A stretch of 33,737 nt of DNA from Herbivorax alkaliphila (GCF_030848475.1 NZ_JAVDDS010000042.1:1-33737), one strand, 5' to 3'. Shown: positions 18,401 to 26,379, numbered from the stretch's first letter. The notes: a model not told the origin generated them from the sequence alone. Program-made: numbers and translations.

Positions 18401-18491
18401 CTTCTACGGTTATTTTAAGAGTCATTAAACTAATCATACAAAATAATATGCAAAGAGCTATTCGTCCCCTAATCTTTATATCCATCTTCAT
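15438..18491 (-). CDS. SLH-anchored surface protein with prenyltransferase/squalene-cyclase-like repeats
   Basis: A 1017-residue exported protein. The signal peptide is about residues 1-31 (to VEA). Residues 38-300 hold at least five alpha/alpha-toroid repeats of the prenyltransferase/squalene oxidase type, with the pattern Q-N/K-x-(D/N)-G-x-W: QNTHGFWGEN, QNDDGGWG, QNTNGSW, QNSDETWG and QKSNGSW. Three or four Ig-like domains follow, then a PPSSPPSSPPSSPP linker (about 650), a DUF11-type domain with SADKSIYIKDEIITYTIKYK, and three SLH domains (about 819-1005) with GYPDGTFRPNNQITRAE and its two relatives. SLH domains bind pyruvylated secondary cell-wall polymer, so the protein sits at the cell surface. 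The repeat domain is more likely a ligand-binding scaffold, as in alpha-2-macroglobulin or cobalamin-binding proteins, than an enzyme. Confidence 0.85.
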   Translation of the reverse strand: MKMDIKIRGRIALCILFCMISLMTLKITVEAQETSLNYNYNEAIEWLVDNQNTHGFWGENSFAGVAVTSKIAGYFNQRNIREESFNKSEKWLNDVEILNNDFASRVLPFITTDDKYNEIMMYLKSNQNDDGGWGISKGYQSNIYDTVIVVNSLLQEGISDTQLIVDALWYIISYQNTNGSWSIIPGEEPSVALTSKIVLFLDDFVFKTILTSDVVENSINKGLEYILSQQNSDETWGIDEESLPVTLIAYKAIQNIVGNEYILNVDGIIRALQKSNGSWFDDPYTTILALKVLDEGTIPEQKPEYKIETTIETDREWYKDNESIKITVESKNLGQSAVGVKVKIKVIDEHGDIVKAVLENEHFEWQDGDTLIHSDTLNSTEFPAGKYIVKVEFSDNDNIVSSNDTFFEIVEIKDPTNTVITDKAKYSPDESVTIIKSVNNPSAYAVAEDITVKTNITNNQNDVVWSSENTINQIIQKDSEIIKSTWNTGDNNSGIYNVTSMIFSGDNELSRDTVQFEVLEREIIDYEIEGLLEVLTKEIKPGDSVIIKCSITNSGIKPVDDAKKEIEIIDSVTKNVIDTITDSINLEIGSSIEKEIKWEHSTLDSGSYIVICNIELDDGTIISIGNSNFKVVDEKEETKRPTRPPSSPPSSPPSSPPNQGSTDEESSVEVPQEEKPGKVPKEQSEEEFIDIVVSISADKSIYIKDEIITYTIKYKNLLDSNTGELEVTASIPEYTSVNDIGGGEVVDNEIVWTIDDLPKNAEGQKVYTVLVDDFLQPETLISSTAKIVSEKEFVNEEYKESVITVMLRSGGNGELIHKAYISGYPDGTFRPNNQITRAEIASMFARLMELEVSSEHDITYNDLKSDHWAAGAIMAVSEAGLFTGYEDNTIRPDNTITRAELAVVAAKYLELDNRRPFEINYSDIDGHWAVNLIEEMSRYNFIKGYEDGTFRPNNRITRAEAVTVINNILYRGPLKADKSLFTDVDKSHWAFGHIVEASLDHELKIDESGNEIIKNED
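16506..16560 (-). repeat. Short tandem repeat coding the Pro/Ser linker
   Basis: The plus strand shows tandem copies of GGTGGTGAGCTT or GGTGGTGAACTT, which encode the repeated unit PPSS of the linker in the SLH/prenyltransferase-like protein. Repeat number could vary by slippage without shifting the frame, because the unit is 12 bases. Confidence 0.7.
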
Positions 18492-18506
18492 CTACTGCTC
18501 CTTTCA

Positions 18507-18620
18507 ATCTTTATCTTATTCCAAGACTCCACCTTCTATAAGGTGGCGTTCCTTTTATAAATCTTCAGGTGGAGTTGAGTCTCCATCTGAATACTCGATG
18601 TTTAGCTTTATCTAAACCAA
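18507..18620 (-). repeat. Dispersed repeat copy b with two hairpins: IS200/IS605-like right end
   Basis: Read on the minus strand it begins TTTAGATAAAGCTAAACATC and ends GGAATAAGATAAAGATT, matching both ends of copy a. Between lie two hairpins: TTCAGGTGGAG (18564-18574) with CTCCATCTGAA (18581-18591), one mismatch; and CCACCTT (18529-18535) with AAGGTGG (18540-18546). No transposase or tnpB is present. It lies in the 220-base gap between the two SLH genes and ends just before the ribosome binding site of the second, so its hairpins fall in the leader of that gene and might act on its expression. Confidence 0.6.
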
Positions 18621-18711
18621 ATCACTTAATTATTAAAAATATACATAATGTAGCAGACCCCATTAATTATAGAATCCGCTACATTATACATCTTTAGTAG
18701 CTTTTTACATG

Positions 18712-21591
18712 CTAATTTACTATCACTTCATTACCATCTTCATTCATCGTAATTTCATAATCCCTTGACGCTGCCTCTATATGTCCAAAATACCAACTTG
18801 TTAATCCAACATCTTTAAATGTTGCTGAATCAAGTTTTAAAGGTTCTCTATAAAGCATTTTATTTATCATTATAACTGCTTCAGAGCGCTTAATACTTAG
18901 ATCAGGTCTGAATGTTCCATCTTCATACCCTTCAATAATCTTGAACCTTCGTATTTCTTCTATATAGTTATGTGCCCAGTGACCATTAGTATCATTATAG
19001 GTTTTTTCAAAAGGCCTTACATCTTCTAATTCCAGATATTTTGCAATAATTGCTGCTAACTCTGCTCTTGTAATACTAGCTTCAGGCTTAAATGTTTTAT
19101 CTTCATATCCTGTAAAGACCTCTGCATCTGTCATAGCATTTATGTACTTTTTAGCCCAATGAGTTTCATCAACATCCGAATACACATCATTTTCACTTGT
19201 TGTCAAATCAACATCCATAATTCTAGCAAATATAGCAGCTGCCTCTGCTCTTGTCAAATTATTTTCTGGTTTAAACAATTTTCCTGGGAAGCCTTTAATG
19301 TATGCATTATAAACGATATTGCCATATCTAGTAGAACGAATCATAACCTCTATTGTGGATTTTGCATTTTCTTTATTTATCAATTCCTCTATTTCCGTTA
19401 TAATAGCAGTATTTGATACCAAAACTTCAGATTCTGGAATATCTCCTGTTAATACTGTATAGACCTTCTGTCCCGATTCTTTTCCTTCCAGCTCAGATAT
19501 TTTCCAACTAATTACATCCCCTTCAAGTTCACCATCCCCAGTATGTAATAAAATTGTATGCTTAGGTATTTGAGCTGTTATTTCAAAGTCTTCTGTTTTA
19601 GTTTCAATCATATTTTTATACTTTACAGTATATTTGATTTCTTCATGTTCATTATAAACCCTTTTGTCGGCAGTTATTGATATTGCAATATCTACTGGCA
19701 CTGTAGCTGGAATTTCTTCCTCTGGAATAGTAACCGTCTCTGTTACTAAAGAACTATCATCAACTTTAATTCTTCTTGGTCGTCTTGAAGATGTAACTGA
19801 TTTTACTTCCTCAAATACATCTATTTCAAAATTATAAGTGCCATATCTTACTCCACTACCGTCTATTGCATCTAGATTAAATGAATAAACTCCTGCTTCT
19901 GTTCCTTCAGGAACTTTTATTTTTATATCAAATAGAACCTCTTTATTTCTCTCACCTGAATAAGACTCTGGATTCATCTCAACTATCCAAGTTTCAAATT
20001 TTGTAGATGGAATCAGTTGTAAATCTTCGATGTCAGGAACCATTAAACTGTCTGTAACTGCATTGACAATATCTTCTGCCAAATCAGCAGAATTTGTGTT
20101 GTACATTCTTCCACCTGTCAAACCCGCCCAATAACTCCAATACTCCTCATAAGCACCATTAGTCTGACATGCAATAAGTTCAATGTTATTAGCAGCCATT
20201 TCACCTAAAACTGTCAGCAAGTCAAGGTCATCCTCTGTACCTATAACACCATCTCTGCCTGGATCTATTCCTGTGTTACGAACTCCTGAAAGTCCTGGAA
20301 TTCCTTTATTAACATTCTCATCATGTGGTAAGTCATCTCCAAAATTTACTAGTATTTTTTTTGCTCCATCTCTCCATCCAATATTTTCATCAGCATAGCT
20401 CTCATAAAATACTCTTGTATACGATTCTGGAGCATCTCCACCACTTCCTAATGTTAACGAATTTATTGTATCTGACACAGAATCAATATTATCTGTAATT
20501 GGTAAATCAAGTTTATATGGATAATCCCCAGATCTTGTTGTATATATCGGATAGTAATCCATGTATGAAATAACTCCAAAATTTATTTCTAACCCTAAAT
20601 TATTCAGCTCTGTTATAATATCTTTAGTTCTTGTTTTTGCCGTATTTAGTATTCCCCCCATACTTCCTGTCAAATCAAAAGAAAACATAATATCTGCCAT
20701 AGGAGGAGCTTCTGGTACACTTAACTTAACTGTTTCATCTTTCGATTCACCTTGCTTAATTCTATATTTATAAGATTGATAAAATTCTACTGGTAAAACT
20801 TCGAAAGTATTATGACCTTCTGCTATTTTTTCTGAGCCATCGTATACTTCAGATTTTATAGTATACTCTCTTTCATCAGATACAACTGGAGAAAATGAAA
20901 TAGTTCCTACAGTTGTTGTTAAGTTTTTATACTCAGATTCAATGGTTTCATTGAAAGATTCTACAACTTCATCTAGATAATAAACTTTTGTTAAAACATC
21001 AAGGCTTTTATCTATATTAGATTGATTTTTAAAAGTTGTTTTGATATCAACTTTTACACTTTCTCCCATGCGCGTATTGTTTTGACTTAATGAAACAATC
21101 ACATCTTCCACTGAAACTTTAGGTGCAATAGTAAACTTTTTTTCAAATCTTTCTAACAAGTCATCTGATTCATCATCTTTTATTACTGCTCTAACTGAGT
21201 ATTCTCCTGGAGGATTGTTTTCAGTATTCCATAAAAACTCATCATTTTCAGGAATTAATATAGATGTTTCATCAGGCATATTTATAAATATAAGTACTTG
21301 TGAATCAAAATCAGACTCAGATAAATCAATTTGAATCTCAAATTCTTCGTAAGAATTATAATTATATTTTTCAGTACCACTGTCAGTACAAACAATCTTT
21401 ATGTCATTTATCAAGTTAGGTAAATTTTCTTCTACTTCTTCTTGTTCTTCTACTTCTTCTTGATTTTCCTCAACTAGCACATCTGTTGTTGAGGCAGGAA
21501 TTAACAAAAAATTTGTTAAAAACATACTCAACACAATAATAAATAGAATTATTCTTTTTGTTTTTATAACACGTTTAGAATTTTTAACCAT
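18712..21591 (-). CDS. SLH-anchored surface protein with a von Willebrand factor A domain
   Basis: A 959-residue exported protein with AAGGGGAG before the ATG. Residues about 15-35 are the hydrophobic core of the signal peptide, followed by an acidic stretch (EENQEEVEEQEEVEE). Two Ig-like domains (about 60-265) precede a VWA domain (about 298-505). Its MIDAS motif, FSFDLTGSMGG, has D306, T308 and S310, so divalent metal and ligand binding are plausible. A DUF11-type domain (about 645-740) contains SADKRVYNEHEEIKYTVKYK, and three SLH domains (about 763-945) close the protein. The DUF11-SLH module is clearly paralogous to that of the next gene. The role is probably cell-surface adhesion or matrix binding. 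It is the first gene of the envelope cluster. Confidence 0.9.
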   Translation of the reverse strand: MVKNSKRVIKTKRIILFIIVLSMFLTNFLLIPASTTDVLVEENQEEVEEQEEVEENLPNLINDIKIVCTDSGTEKYNYNSYEEFEIQIDLSESDFDSQVLIFINMPDETSILIPENDEFLWNTENNPPGEYSVRAVIKDDESDDLLERFEKKFTIAPKVSVEDVIVSLSQNNTRMGESVKVDIKTTFKNQSNIDKSLDVLTKVYYLDEVVESFNETIESEYKNLTTTVGTISFSPVVSDEREYTIKSEVYDGSEKIAEGHNTFEVLPVEFYQSYKYRIKQGESKDETVKLSVPEAPPMADIMFSFDLTGSMGGILNTAKTRTKDIITELNNLGLEINFGVISYMDYYPIYTTRSGDYPYKLDLPITDNIDSVSDTINSLTLGSGGDAPESYTRVFYESYADENIGWRDGAKKILVNFGDDLPHDENVNKGIPGLSGVRNTGIDPGRDGVIGTEDDLDLLTVLGEMAANNIELIACQTNGAYEEYWSYWAGLTGGRMYNTNSADLAEDIVNAVTDSLMVPDIEDLQLIPSTKFETWIVEMNPESYSGERNKEVLFDIKIKVPEGTEAGVYSFNLDAIDGSGVRYGTYNFEIDVFEEVKSVTSSRRPRRIKVDDSSLVTETVTIPEEEIPATVPVDIAISITADKRVYNEHEEIKYTVKYKNMIETKTEDFEITAQIPKHTILLHTGDGELEGDVISWKISELEGKESGQKVYTVLTGDIPESEVLVSNTAIITEIEELINKENAKSTIEVMIRSTRYGNIVYNAYIKGFPGKLFKPENNLTRAEAAAIFARIMDVDLTTSENDVYSDVDETHWAKKYINAMTDAEVFTGYEDKTFKPEASITRAELAAIIAKYLELEDVRPFEKTYNDTNGHWAHNYIEEIRRFKIIEGYEDGTFRPDLSIKRSEAVIMINKMLYREPLKLDSATFKDVGLTSWYFGHIEAASRDYEITMNEDGNEVIVN

Positions 21592-21975
21592 TTCAAACTC
21601 CCCTTTATATTGTTATTTTTTTAATTCAATTCTCTAATACTTAAAAATTTTCTTTTTTTGTCACCCCTCCCCTTATATTCAGTTGTACACTCCCCACAAT
21701 AATTAAAGCATCATTTAAAATAGTATTATTTTTCTTTCTCTTAATAGTATTTGATTTTCTCAAATATTGCTGCTCATATACACATTTTTCTTCTGCAACT
21801 TCTTGAAATATATAACTAATTTGAGGTTTTAGTATATTAAATAAAAAAATGTAAAGTTATTTGAAAATTTTTAATTTTATAAAATATTAATTCATTATAT
21901 GATTAATTATGTTAATTTTATAATAATTCAATATATGTTTCAAGTACATTTGTTTGAAAATTTTACAAAGTCCAT

Positions 21976-22235
21976 TTAAATAACTATTTAATTATTGAAC
22001 TTTTAAATACATACAAGACCTCTTTATTGTGTATTTTAAATTCAAAAAACCTGCCGTCCTCTGTTTTCTCTTCATCTTGTATCCTCTTCACTTTTTTCAA
22101 AAAAGTATCTTAACATACTCATATTAAGGGTTTTTCCAAACCTTCTTGGACGAGATAATAATATTATTTTGCTGCCTGAATTTAAAAGTTCTTTTATTAA
22201 ACCTGTTTTATCTACATAGTAATAATCTTCATCTT
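21976..22235 (-). pseudogene. Internally deleted third copy of the DUF1703-type gene
   Basis: On the minus strand this begins with codons for DEDYYYVDKTGLIKELLNSG and continues through RPRRFGKTLNMSML to KSEEDT. It then jumps to a later part of the gene (matching about 3945-4040) that encodes the RFFELKIPN to FKSSIIKW region. About 900 bases are missing between the two parts, as are the N-terminal 15 codons and the whole nuclease domain. It lies in the 867-base gap between the envelope cluster and the transporter; the remainder of that gap is very AT-rich and shows no other gene. Confidence 0.8.
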
Positions 22236-22272
22236 AAAAACTCAAAATATTAAAATAACACATAATTTATCC

Positions 22273-22300
22273 TTGTCAATTTATGTGAATATGCTATAAT
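22273..22300 (+). promoter_or_regulatory. Candidate promoter for the APC transporter
   Basis: TTGTCA (22273-22278) and TGCTATAAT (TATAAT at 22295-22300) are separated by 16 bases and include an extended -10 TGn. The transporter start lies about 150 bases downstream, giving a leader that contains degraded repeat copy c. Confidence 0.55.
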
Positions 22301-22387
22301 TATATTACTTTTATATACGTGGAATATTTAAAACAAATAGTGCAAAAGGATTATTATAAAATATGTAAAATTTCATTTAAGTAATGT

Positions 22388-22430
22388 TCCTAAAGTTAAT
22401 CTAAATATCGAGGCTTTATGTGGAATATTA
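22388..22430 (+). repeat. Dispersed repeat copy c (degraded)
   Basis: CCTAAAGTTAATCTAAATAT then CGAGGCTTTATGTGGAAT aligns with the core of copies a, b and d (AAAGCTAAACATCGAGGCTTCAGGTGGAGTC), with several changes. It lies in the leader of the transporter gene, in inverted orientation to copy d that follows the gene. Confidence 0.4.
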
Positions 22431-22458
22431 AAACAAACCAATATAAAGGAATAGATAA

Positions 22459-24570
22459 ATGAACAAAAATCAAGGATTAAAAACACTAGAAGGCGTTTAT
22501 GTTCCAACACTTCTCACTGTGTTGGGAGTTGTAATGTATCTAAGGCTAGGTTGGGTGGTTGGAAATTCTGGTCTTATTGGTGCATTAGCTATAATATTTA
22601 TAGCCCATGTTATAACCATTTCTACAGCTCTTTCTATGTCATCTATTTTGACAAATATAAAGGTTGGTTCAGGTGGCGCATACTCTATAGTATCTCAGTC
22701 ATTGGGATTAGAAATGGGGGGTGCAATAGGAATACCACTGTATTTTTGTCAGGCAATCTCAGTGGCTTTTTACATAACTGGTTTTACTGAGTTGTGGCAA
22801 ACATTTTTTCCCCATCATCCTGTGCTAATAGTTGCATTTATTACTTGGTTTATCCTTGCAAGTTTATCTATTTTAAGCGCAAAATTGGCTTTTAAAGTTC
22901 AATATATAATTCTAGCTGCTGTAATAGCTTCTATCGTTTCATTTGTTTTTGGTTCTCCTGTAGGTGAATCAAATATACAATTAATAGGTTCATTTGAATC
23001 TGCAAGCTTTTGGCAGACATTTGCAATATTTTTCCCTGCTGTAACAGGTATTTTGACAGGCGCTACCATGTCAGGGGAACTTGAGAATCCAAGAAAAAGC
23101 ATTATTAAAGGTACCATTGCTGCTGTTTGCACTGGTTTTATAGCCTATAGTGCTTTTGCCTTTTTATTTTCTCAAAAAGTTCCCACACAAACGCTATTGG
23201 AAAACAGTTTAGTTATACTTGATATTAGCTTTGCAAAGATTTTTGTTATAGCTGGTATTATGGGAGCTGTTTTATCTTCAGCCCTTTCAACCCTTGTAAG
23301 TGCACCAAGAACACTATCTGCTTTAGCTGAAAATAGATCGGTGCCTATATATACCTTTTTATCAAAAAAGACAACAAAAGGAGAGCCTAGAAATGCTATT
23401 ATTCTTTCCTCCTTACTGTCTGCTAGTGTTCTTTTGTTAGGCAATTTAGATAGCCTTGCAAATATTCTCACTCTGTTTTTTCTAACTACATATGCTATGA
23501 TAAATTTAGTTATACTGTTAGAAAAAATAACTGGCGTTGTTAGCTTTAGGCCTAGTTTATCAATTTCCACCATAGTGCCTATCGTAGGTCTTTTAGGATG
23601 TCTTTTTAGTATGATTCTAATTAATAAATATTTTGTCATAGTTACTTTTGCAGTTATTTTCGCTATATATTTCACCTTACAAAAAAAGAATATTTACTCA
23701 CCCTGGGGTGATATAAGAGGTGGCATTTTTTATTCTATCGCCGAATGGGCAGGTCAAAAAGCCATGGCAATGCCTTACCATCCTAAACTTTGGAAACCAT
23801 CTATTGTTATTCCTGTAGAAAAACCAGAAGACTTTAAAAGAGTAACTTTTTTTGTCAAAAGTTTTATATCTCCTTCAGGTAGAGCTTATTATTTAACAAT
23901 AAACCAAAATACAGACAACACAGAAGTTATTAAAGAAGTTCTCTCACCACTAAAAGAACAAAAGCTTTTTGCTCAAGAGGTAATTGTAAATGGTAGCGAT
24001 TTTGATTCAGCTCTATCCACTGTTTTACAAAGTCTCTCTAGTACTTTTTTACCACCAAACAGCATCTTTTTTACAATAAGTAACGACAGCGAAAAGCAGA
24101 AAAAATTTCAAAAGATATTACAAAACATGGCTTTTTCAAAAATGGGGTTAATGTGTCTTCATATTCATCCTAAATATGTTTTTGGGCAAAATAGAAATAT
24201 ACATCTGTGGCTAAGAGATAAAAGTCCTAACAACAACTTAGCTGTACTAAGTGCTCTTCAAATAAGTAAAAACTGGAATGCAAATGTTACTCTCTGCCGA
24301 GTTGTAAGTAACAAAAGTAGTGTCAAAAAAGCAGAAAAAGAACTTCATAATTTTATTGAAGATGCAAGACTTCCTGTAAGCACTAAAATATTGGTTGTAC
24401 ATGGAAAATTTGAAGAAACTCTATCTAGTATTTCTACAGATTTAAATATATTGGGTATGTCCTCTTTTGATGATGAAATGAAATTTAAACATATGATTAA
24501 AATAATAAACTTAGTTGAAAACAGTGTTTTATTTGTTGCCGATTCAGGTTTAGAAAATGCCTTAGCATAA
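22459..24570 (+). CDS. APC-superfamily transporter resembling SLC12 cation-chloride cotransporters
   Basis: A 703-residue membrane protein with AAAGGA 8 bases before the ATG. Residues about 10-420 carry roughly 12 membrane segments. The N-terminus, GVYVPTLLTVLGVVMYLRLG, and the following GSGGAYSIVSQSLGLEMGGA are hallmark first-helix and second-helix sequences of the SLC12-like branch of the amino acid-polyamine-organocation superfamily. The C-terminal 280 residues are soluble and cytoplasmic, as in SLC12 proteins. In bacteria these proteins may move amino acids or ions; the substrate cannot be read from sequence. The gene is isolated, flanked by inverted copies of a dispersed repeat, and followed at once by a GC-rich hairpin. 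Confidence 0.85.
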   Translation: MNKNQGLKTLEGVYVPTLLTVLGVVMYLRLGWVVGNSGLIGALAIIFIAHVITISTALSMSSILTNIKVGSGGAYSIVSQSLGLEMGGAIGIPLYFCQAISVAFYITGFTELWQTFFPHHPVLIVAFITWFILASLSILSAKLAFKVQYIILAAVIASIVSFVFGSPVGESNIQLIGSFESASFWQTFAIFFPAVTGILTGATMSGELENPRKSIIKGTIAAVCTGFIAYSAFAFLFSQKVPTQTLLENSLVILDISFAKIFVIAGIMGAVLSSALSTLVSAPRTLSALAENRSVPIYTFLSKKTTKGEPRNAIILSSLLSASVLLLGNLDSLANILTLFFLTTYAMINLVILLEKITGVVSFRPSLSISTIVPIVGLLGCLFSMILINKYFVIVTFAVIFAIYFTLQKKNIYSPWGDIRGGIFYSIAEWAGQKAMAMPYHPKLWKPSIVIPVEKPEDFKRVTFFVKSFISPSGRAYYLTINQNTDNTEVIKEVLSPLKEQKLFAQEVIVNGSDFDSALSTVLQSLSSTFLPPNSIFFTISNDSEKQKKFQKILQNMAFSKMGLMCLHIHPKYVFGQNRNIHLWLRDKSPNNNLAVLSALQISKNWNANVTLCRVVSNKSSVKKAEKELHNFIEDARLPVSTKILVVHGKFEETLSSISTDLNILGMSSFDDEMKFKHMIKIINLVENSVLFVADSGLENALA

Positions 24571-24731
24571 TGAATACCCCGCCGCAAGCAGCGGGGTATC
24601 AAAATTCTTCTACGCCCTAAGGGGCAGGGAATTCCCCATCCCATAAAGATTAAAATAATTCCTACAACTATCTGTATTTTTTAGAGTCTCACCTGAAGCC
24701 TCGATGTTCAGCTTTAACTAAGCGAGTTCAC
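24571..24731 (-). repeat. Dispersed repeat copy d: most complete IS200/IS605-like right end
   Basis: On the minus strand it runs from GTGAACTCGCTTAGTTAAAG through ATCGAGGCTTCAGGTGAGACTC, a spacer of about 45 bases, GGGGAATTCCC and GCCCCTTAGGGC, to a terminal hairpin made of ATACCCCGC and GCGGGGTAT. Hairpin-rich ends of this kind are typical of IS200/IS605 elements and of the overlapping omega-RNA scaffold of tnpB elements, but no transposase or tnpB is here. The element spans exactly from the cheX stop codon to the transporter stop codon. Confidence 0.6.
24574..24599. terminator. GC-rich hairpin at the end of the transporter gene
   Basis: ATACCCCGC (24574-24582) and GCGGGGTAT (24591-24599) form a perfect 9-bp stem with an 8-base loop, 3 bases after the transporter stop. 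It is strongly GC-rich against its surroundings. There is no run of T after it on the plus strand, so it may be an element-end hairpin that also acts as a stop or stabiliser of the transcript. Confidence 0.5.
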
Positions 24732-25186
24732 TCTTTTAAATTAATGGTTATATCAAATTCTCCAATTGGAGTTACTAACGGTAATAGCAAGGCCTTTTCT
24801 TTCTCGGAAAGTGAAGGCTTGTACTCACCTATAAAAATTTGAGGAGGGGCAATATCACAGGTATAATTATTTTCTGCTAAAAGTGTGAATGCATTTCCTC
24901 CGATAATATTTGCTATTTCACCTAAAGCTGAAGATGCAAAATTATCAATTTTATCCATTTCCATACCAGACATGATTTTTACCAATTCTAAAGTCATGTT
25001 TTTTGGGAAGCTAAAAAGAATTGTTCCCTTTAAATCTCCCACCACCCCTAGTTTAACATTTGCATCCTTATCGCTTGTCAACTCCTCTACTACTTTCAAT
25101 TCGCCTCTTTTGGGTTCTATATCAACCAATAATTGAAAAATGTCTTTTACTGCTTTATAAAAGGGGTTTACATATTCTACTTTCAT
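24728..25186 (-). CDS. cheX: Chemotaxis protein CheX-like CheY-P phosphatase
   Basis: A 152-residue protein of the CheC/CheX/FliY family, which removes phosphate from CheY-P. The start is ATG 25184-25186, with GGGAGGG about 8 bases upstream. The catalytic helix shows SSALGEIANIIGGN with E90 and N93, matching the S/D-x3-E-x2-N signature; a single such helix is typical of CheX. The start codon overlaps the stop of the hemerythrin gene as TAATG, so translation is coupled. The TGA lies at the first bases of repeat copy d, so the last residues may have been altered by insertion, although the length is normal for CheX. No other chemotaxis genes lie in the window. Confidence 0.85.
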   Translation of the reverse strand: MKVEYVNPFYKAVKDIFQLLVDIEPKRGELKVVEELTSDKDANVKLGVVGDLKGTILFSFPKNMTLELVKIMSGMEMDKIDNFASSALGEIANIIGGNAFTLLAENNYTCDIAPPQIFIGEYKPSLSEKEKALLLPLVTPIGEFDITINLKE

Positions 25187-25605
25187 TAAACTTGCCCTCC
25201 CTTGCTTTTCACATATTCTCCAATCTTCTGATCCATCTTTCCAACATGCATAATAAGCCAAGCCATAAGTTTTCCACCGAATTCTTGTATCTTTTCTTCT
25301 GTAAAACCCTCTTCTTCAAAAATCTTAACATAGTTATTTATGCCTTCTTTAAACTTTGCATGTGCTTCTTTATGGATTTCAAGTTCAGGGTAATTAATTT
25401 GTTCTTGATAGGCTTCTTCTTCATTAAAATGAACAATTACATAGTCTTTCATAAATAACATTGTTTCTTTTACTTTATCAAGCTTAGCGTCCCAAGCTTC
25501 TTCACTTCTAATAGTGCTAGTAAAATCTGATACACGTCTAAAAAGTTCTTCATGCTGTTGATCAATTAAATCTACATCAACTTTATACTTGTCCTTCCAC
25601 ATCAT
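25186..25605 (-). CDS. Bacteriohemerythrin
   Basis: A 139-residue single-domain hemerythrin. All seven di-iron ligands of the family can be placed: H18 (DQQHEEL), H59 and E63 (HFNEEE), H78 and H82 (HKEAH), H120 and D125 (HVGKMD). Such proteins bind oxygen reversibly and act as oxygen sensors, scavengers or carriers. GAGGG precedes the ATG. Coupling to cheX by the overlapping TAATG suggests a link between oxygen or redox sensing and motility, which is inference; some hemerythrin domains are fused to chemoreceptors in other bacteria. Confidence 0.9.
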   Translation of the reverse strand: MMWKDKYKVDVDLIDQQHEELFRRVSDFTSTIRSEEAWDAKLDKVKETMLFMKDYVIVHFNEEEAYQEQINYPELEIHKEAHAKFKEGINNYVKIFEEEGFTEEKIQEFGGKLMAWLIMHVGKMDQKIGEYVKSKGGQV

Positions 25606-25812
25606 TTTAATCCCTCGTTTCCCGTATAATTTATTTTACTTTCACTTGCTATCTTAACACTTGCCTAGCTTTTGAAAGTCACTGGTATTTCTTTCTAGAC
25701 TTTAAATTTTATTAAAATTATATAATACGATGTTCCCTATCATTTTAATTTTCGGTAATTATGCTAACTTTCTTTATAGAAAAAAGAACCTCTCTAGTAT
25801 TTACTTTTTCCA

Positions 25813-26375
25813 TCGAGGCTCTTCCATGTCACCTGCTGCTACCCAGCCTTTTTCTCTTACCCAAAATGGATGGGTTGGTGTTATCTCTGTTTTTTGGCTA
25901 TTACCTTAATTCCCATTCCAACTATAGTACCAACACCAATACCTATAGCAGCTTCAATCCAAACATCTTTAGAACATAATGCCGACAAATAATCTAATAC
26001 CGACATCTGATTTACTATTGCAAGATATATTCCAGTGAAAACAGGTATTGCAATAGAAGCTATTGTGTCACCAATTGTTATCCCCACCATTACTCCTAAA
26101 ATTGAAAAGTTTCCTGATGGGTCAATTTTATTTACAGGGTCACAATCTGCATACAGGTATTTATGCAGTGCAATTGGATCTGTTATAATTCCTCCCCATG
26201 AATCCAAAGACTGTAAGCAGATTGTTAATTTACACATCTTACTTACAGTCTCACCTTACCTTCAACTTTAAATAATATTTCCGTCTTTATCATATCTTAT
26301 TTCTTCACATTCAACCAAATCACCCTTCTCATCATATTGCTCAGATTTTATTAAACGTCCAAGATTATCATAATT
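25813..26375 (-). pseudogene. Decayed Rhs tip 3 (YD repeat, core and Hint fragments)
   Basis: On the minus strand, about 26275-26375 encodes YD-repeat remnants (NLGRLIKSEQYDEKGDLVE and EEIRYDKDGN). About 25895-26205 encodes the core end and hydrophobic segment (DSWGGIITDPIALHKYLYAD through VFTGIYLAIVNQ). About 25818-25893 matches part of the Hint domain. Compared with the intact Rhs gene, roughly 360 bases are missing between the hydrophobic segment and the Hint part, and the piece before DSWGG is replaced by unrelated sequence. No toxin domain remains. The stretch 25606-25812 holds nothing I can identify. Confidence 0.8.
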
Positions 26376-26379
26376 TCAT

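Noticed and set aside
15438-18491. The toroid repeats as a real squalene or terpene cyclase
   Set aside because: The protein is secreted and wall-anchored, and I see no DxDD or comparable catalytic motif in residues 38-300.
22899-23675. Minus-strand open frames inside the transporter gene
   Set aside because: They are antisense to clear membrane-segment codons of the SLC12-like gene and lack start signals.
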